From assembly GCA_963835215.1 (NCBI GenBank), contig CAWIES010000004.1, forward strand, positions 868,001 through 932,000: DNA of 64,000 nucleotides, given 5' to 3'. Of the stretch, positions 17,573-25,113 are shown in pieces. Every line of letters begins with the position of its first letter. Position 1 is the stretch's first letter. Under the pieces are notes generated by a model. It did no database searches. It saw nothing but the letters and a program-made list of their open reading frames with translations, and had not been told where the DNA came from. Position numbers and translations under genes: made by a program. Source of the stretch: Roseiarcus sp963835215. Its GTDB lineage: Bacteria > Pseudomonadota > Alphaproteobacteria > Rhizobiales > Beijerinckiaceae.

Positions 17573-19540
17573 TCAGCGGAACACGCGGCGCGCCAGGCCG
17601 GCGACGACCTGAAACGGCTCGATCTTCTCGACTTCGGGGCTGTAGCGGCCGGAATAGACGGTGCGGATCATCGCGGCGCGCGCCGCGAAGCCGTCTTCAA
17701 CCGCCAAGGCGAAATCATTTGCGCCGGCGCGCACGATGACGGCGCGAATGCTCTCGCCGCCGAGGACCAGCGTCGTCTCGACGCCGACGGCGACCGGCGA
17801 ACTGCCGCCTAGTCGCATGCCGCCGGTGGAAATGTCCTCGACGGGAAACTCCAACGTTAGCCCATCGACAATCAACCGCGCCCGGTCACGCCCGTTGAAC
17901 CGCTCCGATTTGCGAAAGCGCGGCTGCTCGATGCAGACGAGGCAGGCAAGCGTCAGCACGAGGATGTTGTACCAGCTCCAGAACAGCGGCAGCGAGGCGG
18001 CCGTCTGCAGATCGCGATACGGGTCGAACAGAAACGCGCGGCAGACGCCGGCGATCGTCAGGATGAGATAGGTGAGGAAAATCGCCAACAGCGGCGTCTG
18101 CACCATGCGCTTGCTGCGGTCGCCGCCCTTGGCGGTGACGACGAATTTCTGCCCCGTCGGCTTGGTCAGCCCCTGGTAGACCGCTTTGACGATGTCGGTC
18201 GCCGCCAGCATATGGCTGAGATCGCCCATGATCGGCAGCGCGCGCAATTCAGAGAGCCAAGCGATGGCCGCCATCTGCACGACGAAATAGGGCAGAAAAT
18301 TCGCCAGCGTGTCGACGACTGTCGCGTGCACCGCCTGGATGTCGAACAACAGATAGGCGATCGGGATCATCAGCCCCAGCAGGCGATAGAAATGCGTCGC
18401 CGACCAATGCAGGAAGGTTTCCGTCAGGATCAGACGATCCACGATGTTTAGGCCATTGCCCGGACGCCACGGACTGCTGCGCCCGACGCAGATCTGCATG
18501 AAGCCCAGACACCAGCGGCTGCGCTGGACGATATATTCTTTGAGGCCCTCTGGCGCGAGGCCGAGCGACAGGCGCTCGTTGAGATAAACGGTGCGATAGC
18601 CGATCTGACGCAGGCGCAGAGTCAGCAAATAATCCTCGGTCACTGAGTCGGTCGGGAACCCCCCGAGCCGCATCAGGGGCGCAAAGCGTACGATCGACGA
18701 TGTGCCGCAGCAGAAGGCGGCGTTCCATGCGTCCTTTGAGGCCATGATCACATCGAAGAAATAGCGCTGCTCGTCGGGCCACACTTTCGCCAGCGACAGA
18801 TTCGACTGCATCGGATCGGGGTTGGCGAAATGTTGCGGCGTCTGCACGACCGCGACATCGTCTTCGTGAAACAGCGTCATCGCCCGAGTGAGGAACTCTG
18901 GCATCGGCACGAAATCGGCATCGAGGATCGAAATATAATCGGGCGGCGAAGCGAGCCGCGCGACGTGTTCGAGCGCGTTGTTGATGTTGCCGGCCTTGGC
19001 GTGGGCGTTGCCGACGCGAGTGAGATAGCCGCAACCCGCGCTCTCGCACATCGCCGCGAGCCATGGCCGGCGGCCGTCGTCGAGCACCCATAGGCGATAG
19101 TTGGGGTAGTCGATCGCCAGCGCGCCGACAATCGTGCGCTCGAGGATCGTCTCCTCTTCGTTATAAGTGCAGATGAAGACATCGACCAGCGGCGGGATCG
19201 GCTGCGCCGTCAACCACGCCATGTTGGCCTCGACCTCGGGCGTGCGATCGCGCACGCGCGTCAGAAAGGCGAGTGAGATCGTCGCGCCGATCAGCGCCAG
19301 CAACTCCGTGAGGGCGAAGATGAGCCCGGCAAACGCGTTGAGCGAAACCTCAAGCGGCGGCAAGGATTGCGTCCATCGCCACAGAATGTAGCGCCACATC
19401 AACGCGCCACTGATGAGAATGACGAAGGTTCGCGCCGCGACGCTCTTGCGATTGAGCCAAGGCAACGCCGCCATGCAGGCGCCCGCCGCGACCGGCCCGC
19501 ACCAGGCGCTCTCCGCGATGATCGAGCCGACCGCACTCAC
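17573..19540 (-). CDS. BcsA-like family 2 glycosyltransferase with C-terminal PilZ domain
   Basis: 655 residues. Membrane helices flank a processive GT2 domain with the full D,D,D,QxxRW set: 'LDDGRRPWL', 'LDADFVPM', 'TEDYLLTLR' and 'QRSRWCLG' (about residue 339). A C-terminal PilZ domain has RxxxR in 'RKSER' (about 543) and 'DISTGG', the residues that bind cyclic-di-GMP. The enzyme would polymerise and export a beta-linked polysaccharide under c-di-GMP control. GTG 19540 overlaps the stop of the HlyD-like gene (GTGA), so the two are translationally coupled. No bcsB, bcsZ or bcsC is present, so the product need not be cellulose; Alg8/Alg44-type systems are a closer layout. Confidence 0.88.
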   Translation of the reverse strand: MSAVGSIIAESAWCGPVAAGACMAALPWLNRKSVAARTFVILISGALMWRYILWRWTQSLPPLEVSLNAFAGLIFALTELLALIGATISLAFLTRVRDRTPEVEANMAWLTAQPIPPLVDVFICTYNEEETILERTIVGALAIDYPNYRLWVLDDGRRPWLAAMCESAGCGYLTRVGNAHAKAGNINNALEHVARLASPPDYISILDADFVPMPEFLTRAMTLFHEDDVAVVQTPQHFANPDPMQSNLSLAKVWPDEQRYFFDVIMASKDAWNAAFCCGTSSIVRFAPLMRLGGFPTDSVTEDYLLTLRLRQIGYRTVYLNERLSLGLAPEGLKEYIVQRSRWCLGFMQICVGRSSPWRPGNGLNIVDRLILTETFLHWSATHFYRLLGLMIPIAYLLFDIQAVHATVVDTLANFLPYFVVQMAAIAWLSELRALPIMGDLSHMLAATDIVKAVYQGLTKPTGQKFVVTAKGGDRSKRMVQTPLLAIFLTYLILTIAGVCRAFLFDPYRDLQTAASLPLFWSWYNILVLTLACLVCIEQPRFRKSERFNGRDRARLIVDGLTLEFPVEDISTGGMRLGGSSPVAVGVETTLVLGGESIRAVIVRAGANDFALAVEDGFAARAAMIRTVYSGRYSPEVEKIEPFQVVAGLARRVFR

Positions 19541-21096
19541 GGCAGCGCCGGTCGCAAGACATTCAAGAGGTCGACGTGGTCGTCGTCGAAGATCACCCGC
19601 CCGGTGCGGCCGACGCCGCAATTTTGCTGGGCGCCGAGATCGGTGACGGCGACCGTGACATGATAGGTCTCGCGCAGCATCGAGCCCGGCTGAATGGCGA
19701 AATTGGCCGGCGAGCTGGTGGAGCCGGTCAGGCTGACGACGCGGCCGGGGAGATCCTTGCCGCCATCGCGCGGCCGGAACCGGGCGGATGAGCCGACTTG
19801 CAGGCGATCATAGACCGCTTCGTCGACGACGGCGGTGACCAGCGCGCCGCTGCAATCGAGAACCCGCACGAGATCCTGCCCGCGATGCACCTGTTCGCCC
19901 GGCGCGGTCAGAACTTCCCAGATGCTGCCCTTGGCCGGCGCGACGATCTCGGCGGACTCTTGCCGCGCATAGCGGGCGCGTTCATCGCTCAGCTCCGCGG
20001 CCATGCGCTCGACGCGCCGATCGTGCTCCGCGAGCCCCTGGTCGAGATCGACGACCTGCTGCTGCAGTTCGCCGGCGCGCTGCGCCGATTGCGGCCGGTC
20101 GTTGTAGCTGTCGCCGACGAAGACGCCGGCGCGCGCCGCCTCGAGCTCCACTTTCGCGGCCTCAATCTGCTTGCCGACGGCGATTTCGTTCTGAGCGGCG
20201 ATGTCGGCGTCGCGCTGGGCCTGGGTGGCCTGAATCAGCGTCACGACCCCCTGCCCGGCCAGGCGCGTCGTGCGCTCCAGCGTGGCGGCGGCGTCGAGGT
20301 TGCGCACATGGGCGGCGGCGGCGTTTGCTGCCAATTCGTCGACGCGAGCCTGAAGTTGGAGAATGCGGCCTTGGGCGAATTGGCGGGTCTGATTGTTCGC
20401 GTCGGCCAGAAGGTCGCGAGCGCTCGCGAGTTTGGCGGCCAAGCGCGGACGCTCGTCGCGCAATTGTTCGAGCTGGCGCGACAGATCGTCGACCCGCGAG
20501 CGGTCGGCGCGCTGATCGATAACGCGGAACAACACGTCGCCGCGACCAAGCGCCGCGCCGACGTCCGTGCCGCCGGGGCCAGCCTGCACTTCTCCCTCGA
20601 TCGGCGAACGCAGCGTGATGACGCGCGCGTTGACCACCGCTTCGACGCTCGAAGTCTGCATCAACCGTTGGACTGGCGCGTATCCCAGCACCGCGACGAT
20701 AGCGAGACCGAGGGTCGTTTTAAGCAGGCGGCGAGGCGCAGGCGAGGCGGTTCCGATCTTGACCGGCGCGGCGGGCGAAGTCGCTGCGTCGCGCGGCGCC
20801 GAAGGCGCCGTCAGAGGGTCGGGGGCTGCTTGAGGATCTGGCGTATGGCGTCGCCGCCACGCCTCGGTCGCTGCGGAAACCTTGTCGGCCGCCTCAACCT
20901 CGCCGGCGAGCAATTTCTGCAATTGCGTCAGCCGTTGAAGCGCGTCCATTTGCGCCAACGCGCCGGGAAGGAACGGCTCATAAGCCGGCGCAGCGCCGTG
21001 CCCGACCGCGCTTCGGGTCGCTTCGCCCGGCCAGCGGGTCGCTTCGCGCGGCGGCTGCACGCCCTCTTCGCGCCGCAGCGCCTTGAATTCGGTCAT
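19537..21096 (-). CDS. HlyD-like periplasmic adaptor of the polysaccharide synthase
   Basis: 519 residues. A cytoplasmic N-terminal part of about 120 residues is followed by one membrane helix ('LLKTTLGLAIVAVLGYAPV'), a biotinyl-lipoyl-like half ('ITLRSPIEGEVQA'), a long coiled coil with 'QLEQLRDERPRLAAKLASA' and related heptads, the second lipoyl half ('IVAPAKGSIWEVL') and a beta-barrel. This is the membrane-fusion layout of HlyD and of Alg44-like adaptors. It would carry polymer made by the GT2 enzyme across the periplasm. ATG 21096 has GGGGAG 7-12 bases upstream. The stop overlaps the GT2 start. Confidence 0.85.
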   Translation of the reverse strand: MTEFKALRREEGVQPPREATRWPGEATRSAVGHGAAPAYEPFLPGALAQMDALQRLTQLQKLLAGEVEAADKVSAATEAWRRRHTPDPQAAPDPLTAPSAPRDAATSPAAPVKIGTASPAPRRLLKTTLGLAIVAVLGYAPVQRLMQTSSVEAVVNARVITLRSPIEGEVQAGPGGTDVGAALGRGDVLFRVIDQRADRSRVDDLSRQLEQLRDERPRLAAKLASARDLLADANNQTRQFAQGRILQLQARVDELAANAAAAHVRNLDAAATLERTTRLAGQGVVTLIQATQAQRDADIAAQNEIAVGKQIEAAKVELEAARAGVFVGDSYNDRPQSAQRAGELQQQVVDLDQGLAEHDRRVERMAAELSDERARYARQESAEIVAPAKGSIWEVLTAPGEQVHRGQDLVRVLDCSGALVTAVVDEAVYDRLQVGSSARFRPRDGGKDLPGRVVSLTGSTSSPANFAIQPGSMLRETYHVTVAVTDLGAQQNCGVGRTGRVIFDDDHVDLLNVLRPALP

Positions 21097-21599
21097 CGCC
21101 GCTCCCCGCCGAGCGACGGCTCGAAACAAGATATCCTGGCCGCGCCGCGCGAACCGGTGGTCGCCTGCGGGCTGGCGCCATGACGGAGGGAGCGCCGATC
21201 GGGCGTTGGGGTCTGGCGGGAACGCAGGAACACAACCATGCGCAGTGATAACCTCGCTGATCGCAGATGAACTCGGTCGCGGCGGCGGATTCAATCGAGG
21301 GATCGGCGGTATAAAGGTCGCGGCAAACTCGACAATTCGAGTGAATGTTTTTAGCAGCCATAAATTAACGCCTTATTGTCGTAGTCACCGTTGCAACTAG
21401 GGAAAGCAGGCGAATAAGCGAAGGCGAACTTAGCGCCCCAACTTCTCTACACTCGGCGGACCCCGGAAGACCTGTCAGCGGGGACGAGGGGACCGGCGGT
21501 CTTGCGACGGCGGTCGAAGGGTCGCCGCGCTGTCCCATTCGGCCAAAACCGCGGTCGGCGCCGCGGCGGCCTCAAATGCGCGTGAGGGGCGCCGGCGTT
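21097..21599. other. Gap between divergent operons, no gene seen
   Basis: About 500 bases lie between the HlyD-like gene and the msrB promoter. Open frames here lack family character. The part around 21340-21390 is AT-richer than its surroundings and may hold the promoter of the minus-strand polysaccharide pair. No structured RNA or repeat was recognised. Confidence 0.5.
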
Positions 21600-21625
21600 G
21601 TAACAACGTCCCACTTCGCGTCGTA
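21600..21625 (+). promoter_or_regulatory. Candidate ECF sigma (sigma-F-like) promoter of msrB-dipZ-msrA
   Basis: GTAACA at 21600-21605, a 16-base spacer, and CGTA at 21622-21625. This fits the GTAAC / CG-containing promoters used by the ECF sigma-F group of alphaproteobacteria and relatives, whose targets include methionine sulfoxide reductases and other oxidant-response genes. It lies 48 bases upstream of the msrB ATG, which leaves room for a short leader with a GGAGG ribosome site. No sigma or anti-sigma gene is in the window. Confidence 0.5.
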
Positions 21626-21673
21626 TAGACCGTCGATAGGTTCACCGAGCAACCCTTTCCGGAGGTTCTTCCC

Positions 21674-22174
21674 ATGGCGACGAGACGCTTTTTCCTTGGC
21701 GCTGGCGGCGCGGCCGGCCTTATGGCCGCAGCGGCGATCGCATGGCGATGGAGCCCGACCGAATCCCGCGCGGCGGAAAGCTTCGCGGTCATGCATACAG
21801 ACGACGAGTGGCGCAAACTGCTGACCCCCGCGCAATACGACGTGTTGCGGCAGGCGGGCACCGAGGTTCCCTTCACCAGCCCTCTGCTTCATGAGGAACG
21901 GAAAGGAACGTTCGCCTGCGCCGGGTGCGATCAAGATGCCTTCTCCTCGACCACCAAATTCGACAGCGGCACCGGCTGGCCGAGCTTCTGGACGCCGATC
22001 GAAAAGGCGGTCATCGAAACGCGCGACGCAAGTTTCGGCATGATCAGAACCGCCGTGTCGTGCAGTCGCTGCGGCGGCCATCTCGGCCATGTCTTCGACG
22101 ACGGCCCCAAACCGACCGGGCTGCGCTACTGCATGAACGGCGTCGCGATGACGTTCAAGGCCGCGAGCGCCTGA
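21674..22174 (+). CDS. msrB: Exported peptide methionine-R-sulfoxide reductase MsrB
   Basis: 166 residues. The N-terminus 'MATRRFFLGAGGAAGL' is a twin-arginine (Tat) type signal, so the enzyme acts in the periplasm, unlike the usual cytosolic MsrB. The catalytic domain has zinc-binding pairs 'CAGC' and 'CSRCGGHLGH', the substrate motif 'GTGWPSFW' and the catalytic Cys in 'LRYCMNG'. It reduces the R-epimer of methionine sulfoxide. GGAGG ends 8 bases before the ATG. It is the first gene of a three-gene run with dipZ (42-base gap) and msrA. Confidence 0.95.
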   Translation: MATRRFFLGAGGAAGLMAAAAIAWRWSPTESRAAESFAVMHTDDEWRKLLTPAQYDVLRQAGTEVPFTSPLLHEERKGTFACAGCDQDAFSSTTKFDSGTGWPSFWTPIEKAVIETRDASFGMIRTAVSCSRCGGHLGHVFDDGPKPTGLRYCMNGVAMTFKAASA

Positions 22175-22216
22175 TCAGAACGGATCAGAGCGCTTGACCC
22201 AAAAGGACCGAAGACA

Positions 22217-24316
22217 ATGACCCTGATTGCGCTGGCCTTCCTCGGCGGCGTCCTGACGATTGTCAGCCCGTGCATTCTGCCGGTTCTCCCATTCGTGTTC
22301 GCAAGAGCCGGACAGCCGTTCCTACGCAGCGGCTTACCGATGCTGGTCGGCATGGCGGCGGCGTTCACGCTGGTTGCGACGCTGGCGGCGGTCGCGGGCG
22401 GCTGGGCGGTCGAAGCCAACGAGTACGGCCGGATCGCCGCGCTGACGCTGGTCGCGGTATTCGGGCTCACCCTGCTCTTCCCAAGCCTCGCCGACTACGC
22501 AGCGCGCCCGCTGGTCGCGCTCGGCTCGCGCATGTCGCAGTCGGCGGACGAAAGCGCTGAAAAGGGCGGCGGGTCGATCTGGCCCTCGCTCGTGATTGGG
22601 TTGGCGACGGGCCTCCTCTGGGCGCCCTGCGCGGGTCCCGTGCTTGGCCTCATTCTGACCGGCGCGGCGCTGCAGGGCCCGAGCGCCCAGACCTCGTTCC
22701 TGCTGCTCGCCTATGCGGCGGGCGCGGCGACGTCGCTCGCCCTCGCCCTGCTGGTCGGCGGCCAGATTTTCGCGCTGATGAAGCGTTCGCTCGGCGTCGG
22801 CGAATGGGTGCGGCGCGCGCTCGGCGTGGCGGTGCTGGCAAGCGTCGCGGCGATCGCGCTCGGCCTCGACACCGGGTTCCTCACCCAAGTCTCGCTCACC
22901 GGCACCGCCTCGCTCGAACAGGGGCTGGTCGATAAGCTCGGCGGCGGGCAGCACGTCGCGTCAAATCCGCCGATGGCCATGTCGGGCGCGGCGCCGGCGA
23001 TGGCGATGAAGGCCGCTGATGCGACCGCCGCCCCCGCGATGGCGATGAAGGCCGCGGATACCGCCGCCGCGCCCGTCATGTCGATGAAGGCCGCCGATAC
23101 GGCTGCCGCCCCCGCGATGGCGATGAAGGCTGCCGACGCTGGCGTTGCGCCCGTGATGTCGATGAAGGCCGCCGACACGGCCGCTGCGCCGGTCATGTCG
23201 ATGAAGGCCGCCGATGCTGGCGCAGCCCCAGTCATGTCGATGAAGGCCGCCGACACTGGCGCCGCGCCCGTGATGTCGATGAAGGCCGCCGACACCGCCG
23301 CTGCGCCGGCGATGGCGATGAAGGCTGCCGCTCCGCCGGCCGAAGTCCTGCCTGACCAGGGCGCCATGCCCGCGCTGGCCGGCGCGACGCAATGGCTGAA
23401 TTCGCCCCCGCTGACGGCCGACGCGCTAAAGGGCAAGGTTGTCCTCGTCGACTTCTGGACCTACTCCTGCATCAACTGCCTGCGCGAGATCCCCTACATC
23501 CGCGCCTGGGCCGAGAAATACCGCGATCAGGGGCTGGTGGTGATCGGCGTCCACGCGCCCGAGTTCGCCTTCGAGAAGTCGATCGACAATGTTCGTAAGG
23601 CGGTCGCCGACCTCAAGATCACCTACCCGGTCGCGATCGACAACGACTACGCAATCTGGCGCGCCTTCGCGAACGAATATTGGCCGGCGATCTATTTCGT
23701 CGACGCAAAGGGGCGCGTGCGCCACAATCACTTCGGCGAAGGCGACTACGACGCCTCCGAGCGCATCATCCAGCAACTGCTGGCGGAAGCTGGCGCGCAG
23801 GCGCCCGGAGGCCTGGTCGCGGTCAACGCCGCCGGCGCCGAAGCGGCGGCGGACGCGAAGGATATGCAATCGCCCGAGACCTATCTCGGCTACGATCGCG
23901 CGGCGAACTTCGCTTCACCTGGCGGCGCGGTTCCCGACGCTCCGCACGACTATGCAGTTCCCGCGAACTTAGCGCTCAACGGATGGGGGCTCTCAGGCAA
24001 CTGGACGATTGGATCGGACGACGCCGTGCTTGACGACAAAGCCGGCGCCCTCGCCTTCCGCTTCCATGCCCGCGACGTGCACATGGTCCTGGGGACTCCC
24101 GCGGGCGGGACACCGGTCCGGTTCCGCGTGAAGATCGACGGCGCGGCGCCGGGCGACAATCACGGCGCGGATGTCGACGCCGATGGCGTCGGCGTCGTCA
24201 CCGGACAGCGGCTCTACCAGCTCGTTCGACAAAATGACGTCGCCGGCGCCGACCACACGTTCGAGATCGAATTCCTCGATCCCGGCGTGCAGGCTTACAC
24301 TTTTACGTTCGGCTAA
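22217..24316 (+). CDS. dipZ: DipZ-type CcdA-thioredoxin fusion with Met-rich repeat linker
   Basis: 699 residues. Residues 1-225 form six membrane helices of a CcdA domain with its redox cysteines at C19 ('VSPCILP') and C138 ('WAPCAGP'). Residues 259-372 are nine copies of a 13-residue unit, consensus APxMxMKAADxxA, with two Met each. A TlpA/thioredoxin domain follows with the active site 'CINC' (C418, C421), then a beta-sandwich C-terminal domain typical of DipZ. Electrons would pass from cytosolic thioredoxin through the membrane to the periplasmic CINC site. Lying between exported MsrB and MsrA genes, it is the likely reductant source for both. The repeat linker is not a usual part of DipZ. 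Confidence 0.93.
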   Translation: MTLIALAFLGGVLTIVSPCILPVLPFVFARAGQPFLRSGLPMLVGMAAAFTLVATLAAVAGGWAVEANEYGRIAALTLVAVFGLTLLFPSLADYAARPLVALGSRMSQSADESAEKGGGSIWPSLVIGLATGLLWAPCAGPVLGLILTGAALQGPSAQTSFLLLAYAAGAATSLALALLVGGQIFALMKRSLGVGEWVRRALGVAVLASVAAIALGLDTGFLTQVSLTGTASLEQGLVDKLGGGQHVASNPPMAMSGAAPAMAMKAADATAAPAMAMKAADTAAAPVMSMKAADTAAAPAMAMKAADAGVAPVMSMKAADTAAAPVMSMKAADAGAAPVMSMKAADTGAAPVMSMKAADTAAAPAMAMKAAAPPAEVLPDQGAMPALAGATQWLNSPPLTADALKGKVVLVDFWTYSCINCLREIPYIRAWAEKYRDQGLVVIGVHAPEFAFEKSIDNVRKAVADLKITYPVAIDNDYAIWRAFANEYWPAIYFVDAKGRVRHNHFGEGDYDASERIIQQLLAEAGAQAPGGLVAVNAAGAEAAADAKDMQSPETYLGYDRAANFASPGGAVPDAPHDYAVPANLALNGWGLSGNWTIGSDDAVLDDKAGALAFRFHARDVHMVLGTPAGGTPVRFRVKIDGAAPGDNHGADVDADGVGVVTGQRLYQLVRQNDVAGADHTFEIEFLDPGVQAYTFTFG
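22991..23341 (+). repeat. Nine in-frame 39-base tandem repeats (Met-rich linker of DipZ)
   Basis: Units of exactly 39 bases begin at 22991 and each encodes APxMxMKAADxxA. Two variants alternate, with 'APAMAMKAA' or 'APVMSMKAA'. The last copy is degenerate and runs into the linker before the thioredoxin domain. Near-identity with codon-level differences indicates expansion by unequal exchange under selection for the protein pattern. The preceding 'NPPMAMSGA' is a partial tenth unit. Confidence 0.95.
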
Positions 24317-24349
24317 CTGGCGCCTTCCGCTAACCTGAGGAGAGAATCG

Positions 24350-25084
24350 ATGACCCGATCGCTCGAGAGTTCCGCTTTAAGGCGCTACGTGCGCCCGGCG
24401 CTCGTCTTGGCCGCGTTCGTCGGCTTCGCGAGTTTTGGCCTGAGAATGGCGCAGCCAATGGCCGAGGAAGCGCGCCCGATCCCCGCGCCGACGCTCGACG
24501 AAGCGGCGGCCCCGCAGACCAGCGAAGTCGTGGTGCTCGCGGGCGGCTGCTTCTGGGGCGTTCAGGGCGTGTTCCAACACGTCAAGGGCGTCGTCAACGC
24601 CGAGTCGGGCTACACCGGCGGCAAACAGGCGACCGCGCATTACGAGATGGTGGGCGAGAACGACACCGGCCACGCCGAGTCGGTTCAGATCACTTTCGAT
24701 CCGCGCGAGGTCTCGTATGGGCGCCTGTTGCAGATCTACTTCTCGGTCGCCCATGATCCGACCGAACTCAATCACCAGGGTCCCGACGACGGCACGCAAT
24801 ATCGCTCGACGATCTTCCCGACGAACGACGAGCAGGCGCGCGTCGCCAAGGCCTATATCGCCCAGCTCGACGCCGCGCATGTCTTCCCCACCGCGATCGT
24901 CACGACCATCGAGCCGGGCAAGACCTTCTATCCGGCGGAAGGCTATCATCAGAACTTCCTGACGACGCACCCGACCTATCCCTACATCGTCTACAACGAT
25001 CTGCCGAAGGTCCAGAACCTGAAGCGCCTGTTCCCCGAGTCCTACCGCGCCGACCCGGTTCTGGTCGCGCTGTCGTCGAACTAA
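24350..25084 (+). CDS. msrA: Membrane-anchored/exported peptide methionine-S-sulfoxide reductase MsrA
   Basis: 244 residues. An N-terminal hydrophobic segment ('YVRPALVLAAFVGFASFGL') exports or anchors the enzyme. The catalytic motif 'GGCFWGVQ' and the conserved 'YHQNFLTTHPTYPYI' identify MsrA, which reduces S-epimers of methionine sulfoxide. No clear resolving Cys is seen near the C-terminus, so turnover may depend directly on a thioredoxin-like partner such as the neighbouring DipZ domain. A GAGGAGAG site precedes the ATG. It ends the msrB-dipZ-msrA operon; the gap from dipZ is 33 bases. Confidence 0.94.
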   Translation: MTRSLESSALRRYVRPALVLAAFVGFASFGLRMAQPMAEEARPIPAPTLDEAAAPQTSEVVVLAGGCFWGVQGVFQHVKGVVNAESGYTGGKQATAHYEMVGENDTGHAESVQITFDPREVSYGRLLQIYFSVAHDPTELNHQGPDDGTQYRSTIFPTNDEQARVAKAYIAQLDAAHVFPTAIVTTIEPGKTFYPAEGYHQNFLTTHPTYPYIVYNDLPKVQNLKRLFPESYRADPVLVALSSN

Positions 25085-25113
25085 GCCGACTTAAGCGCAG
25101 CGCGCGCTCTCGC

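Noticed and set aside
17470..21400. Genomic island integrated at tRNA-Ser carrying the polysaccharide genes
   Set aside because: No copy of the tRNA 3' end was found on the far side, and no integrase gene is present.
22991..23341. CRISPR array
   Set aside because: The 39-base repeats are contiguous, in frame and without spacers; they encode part of DipZ.
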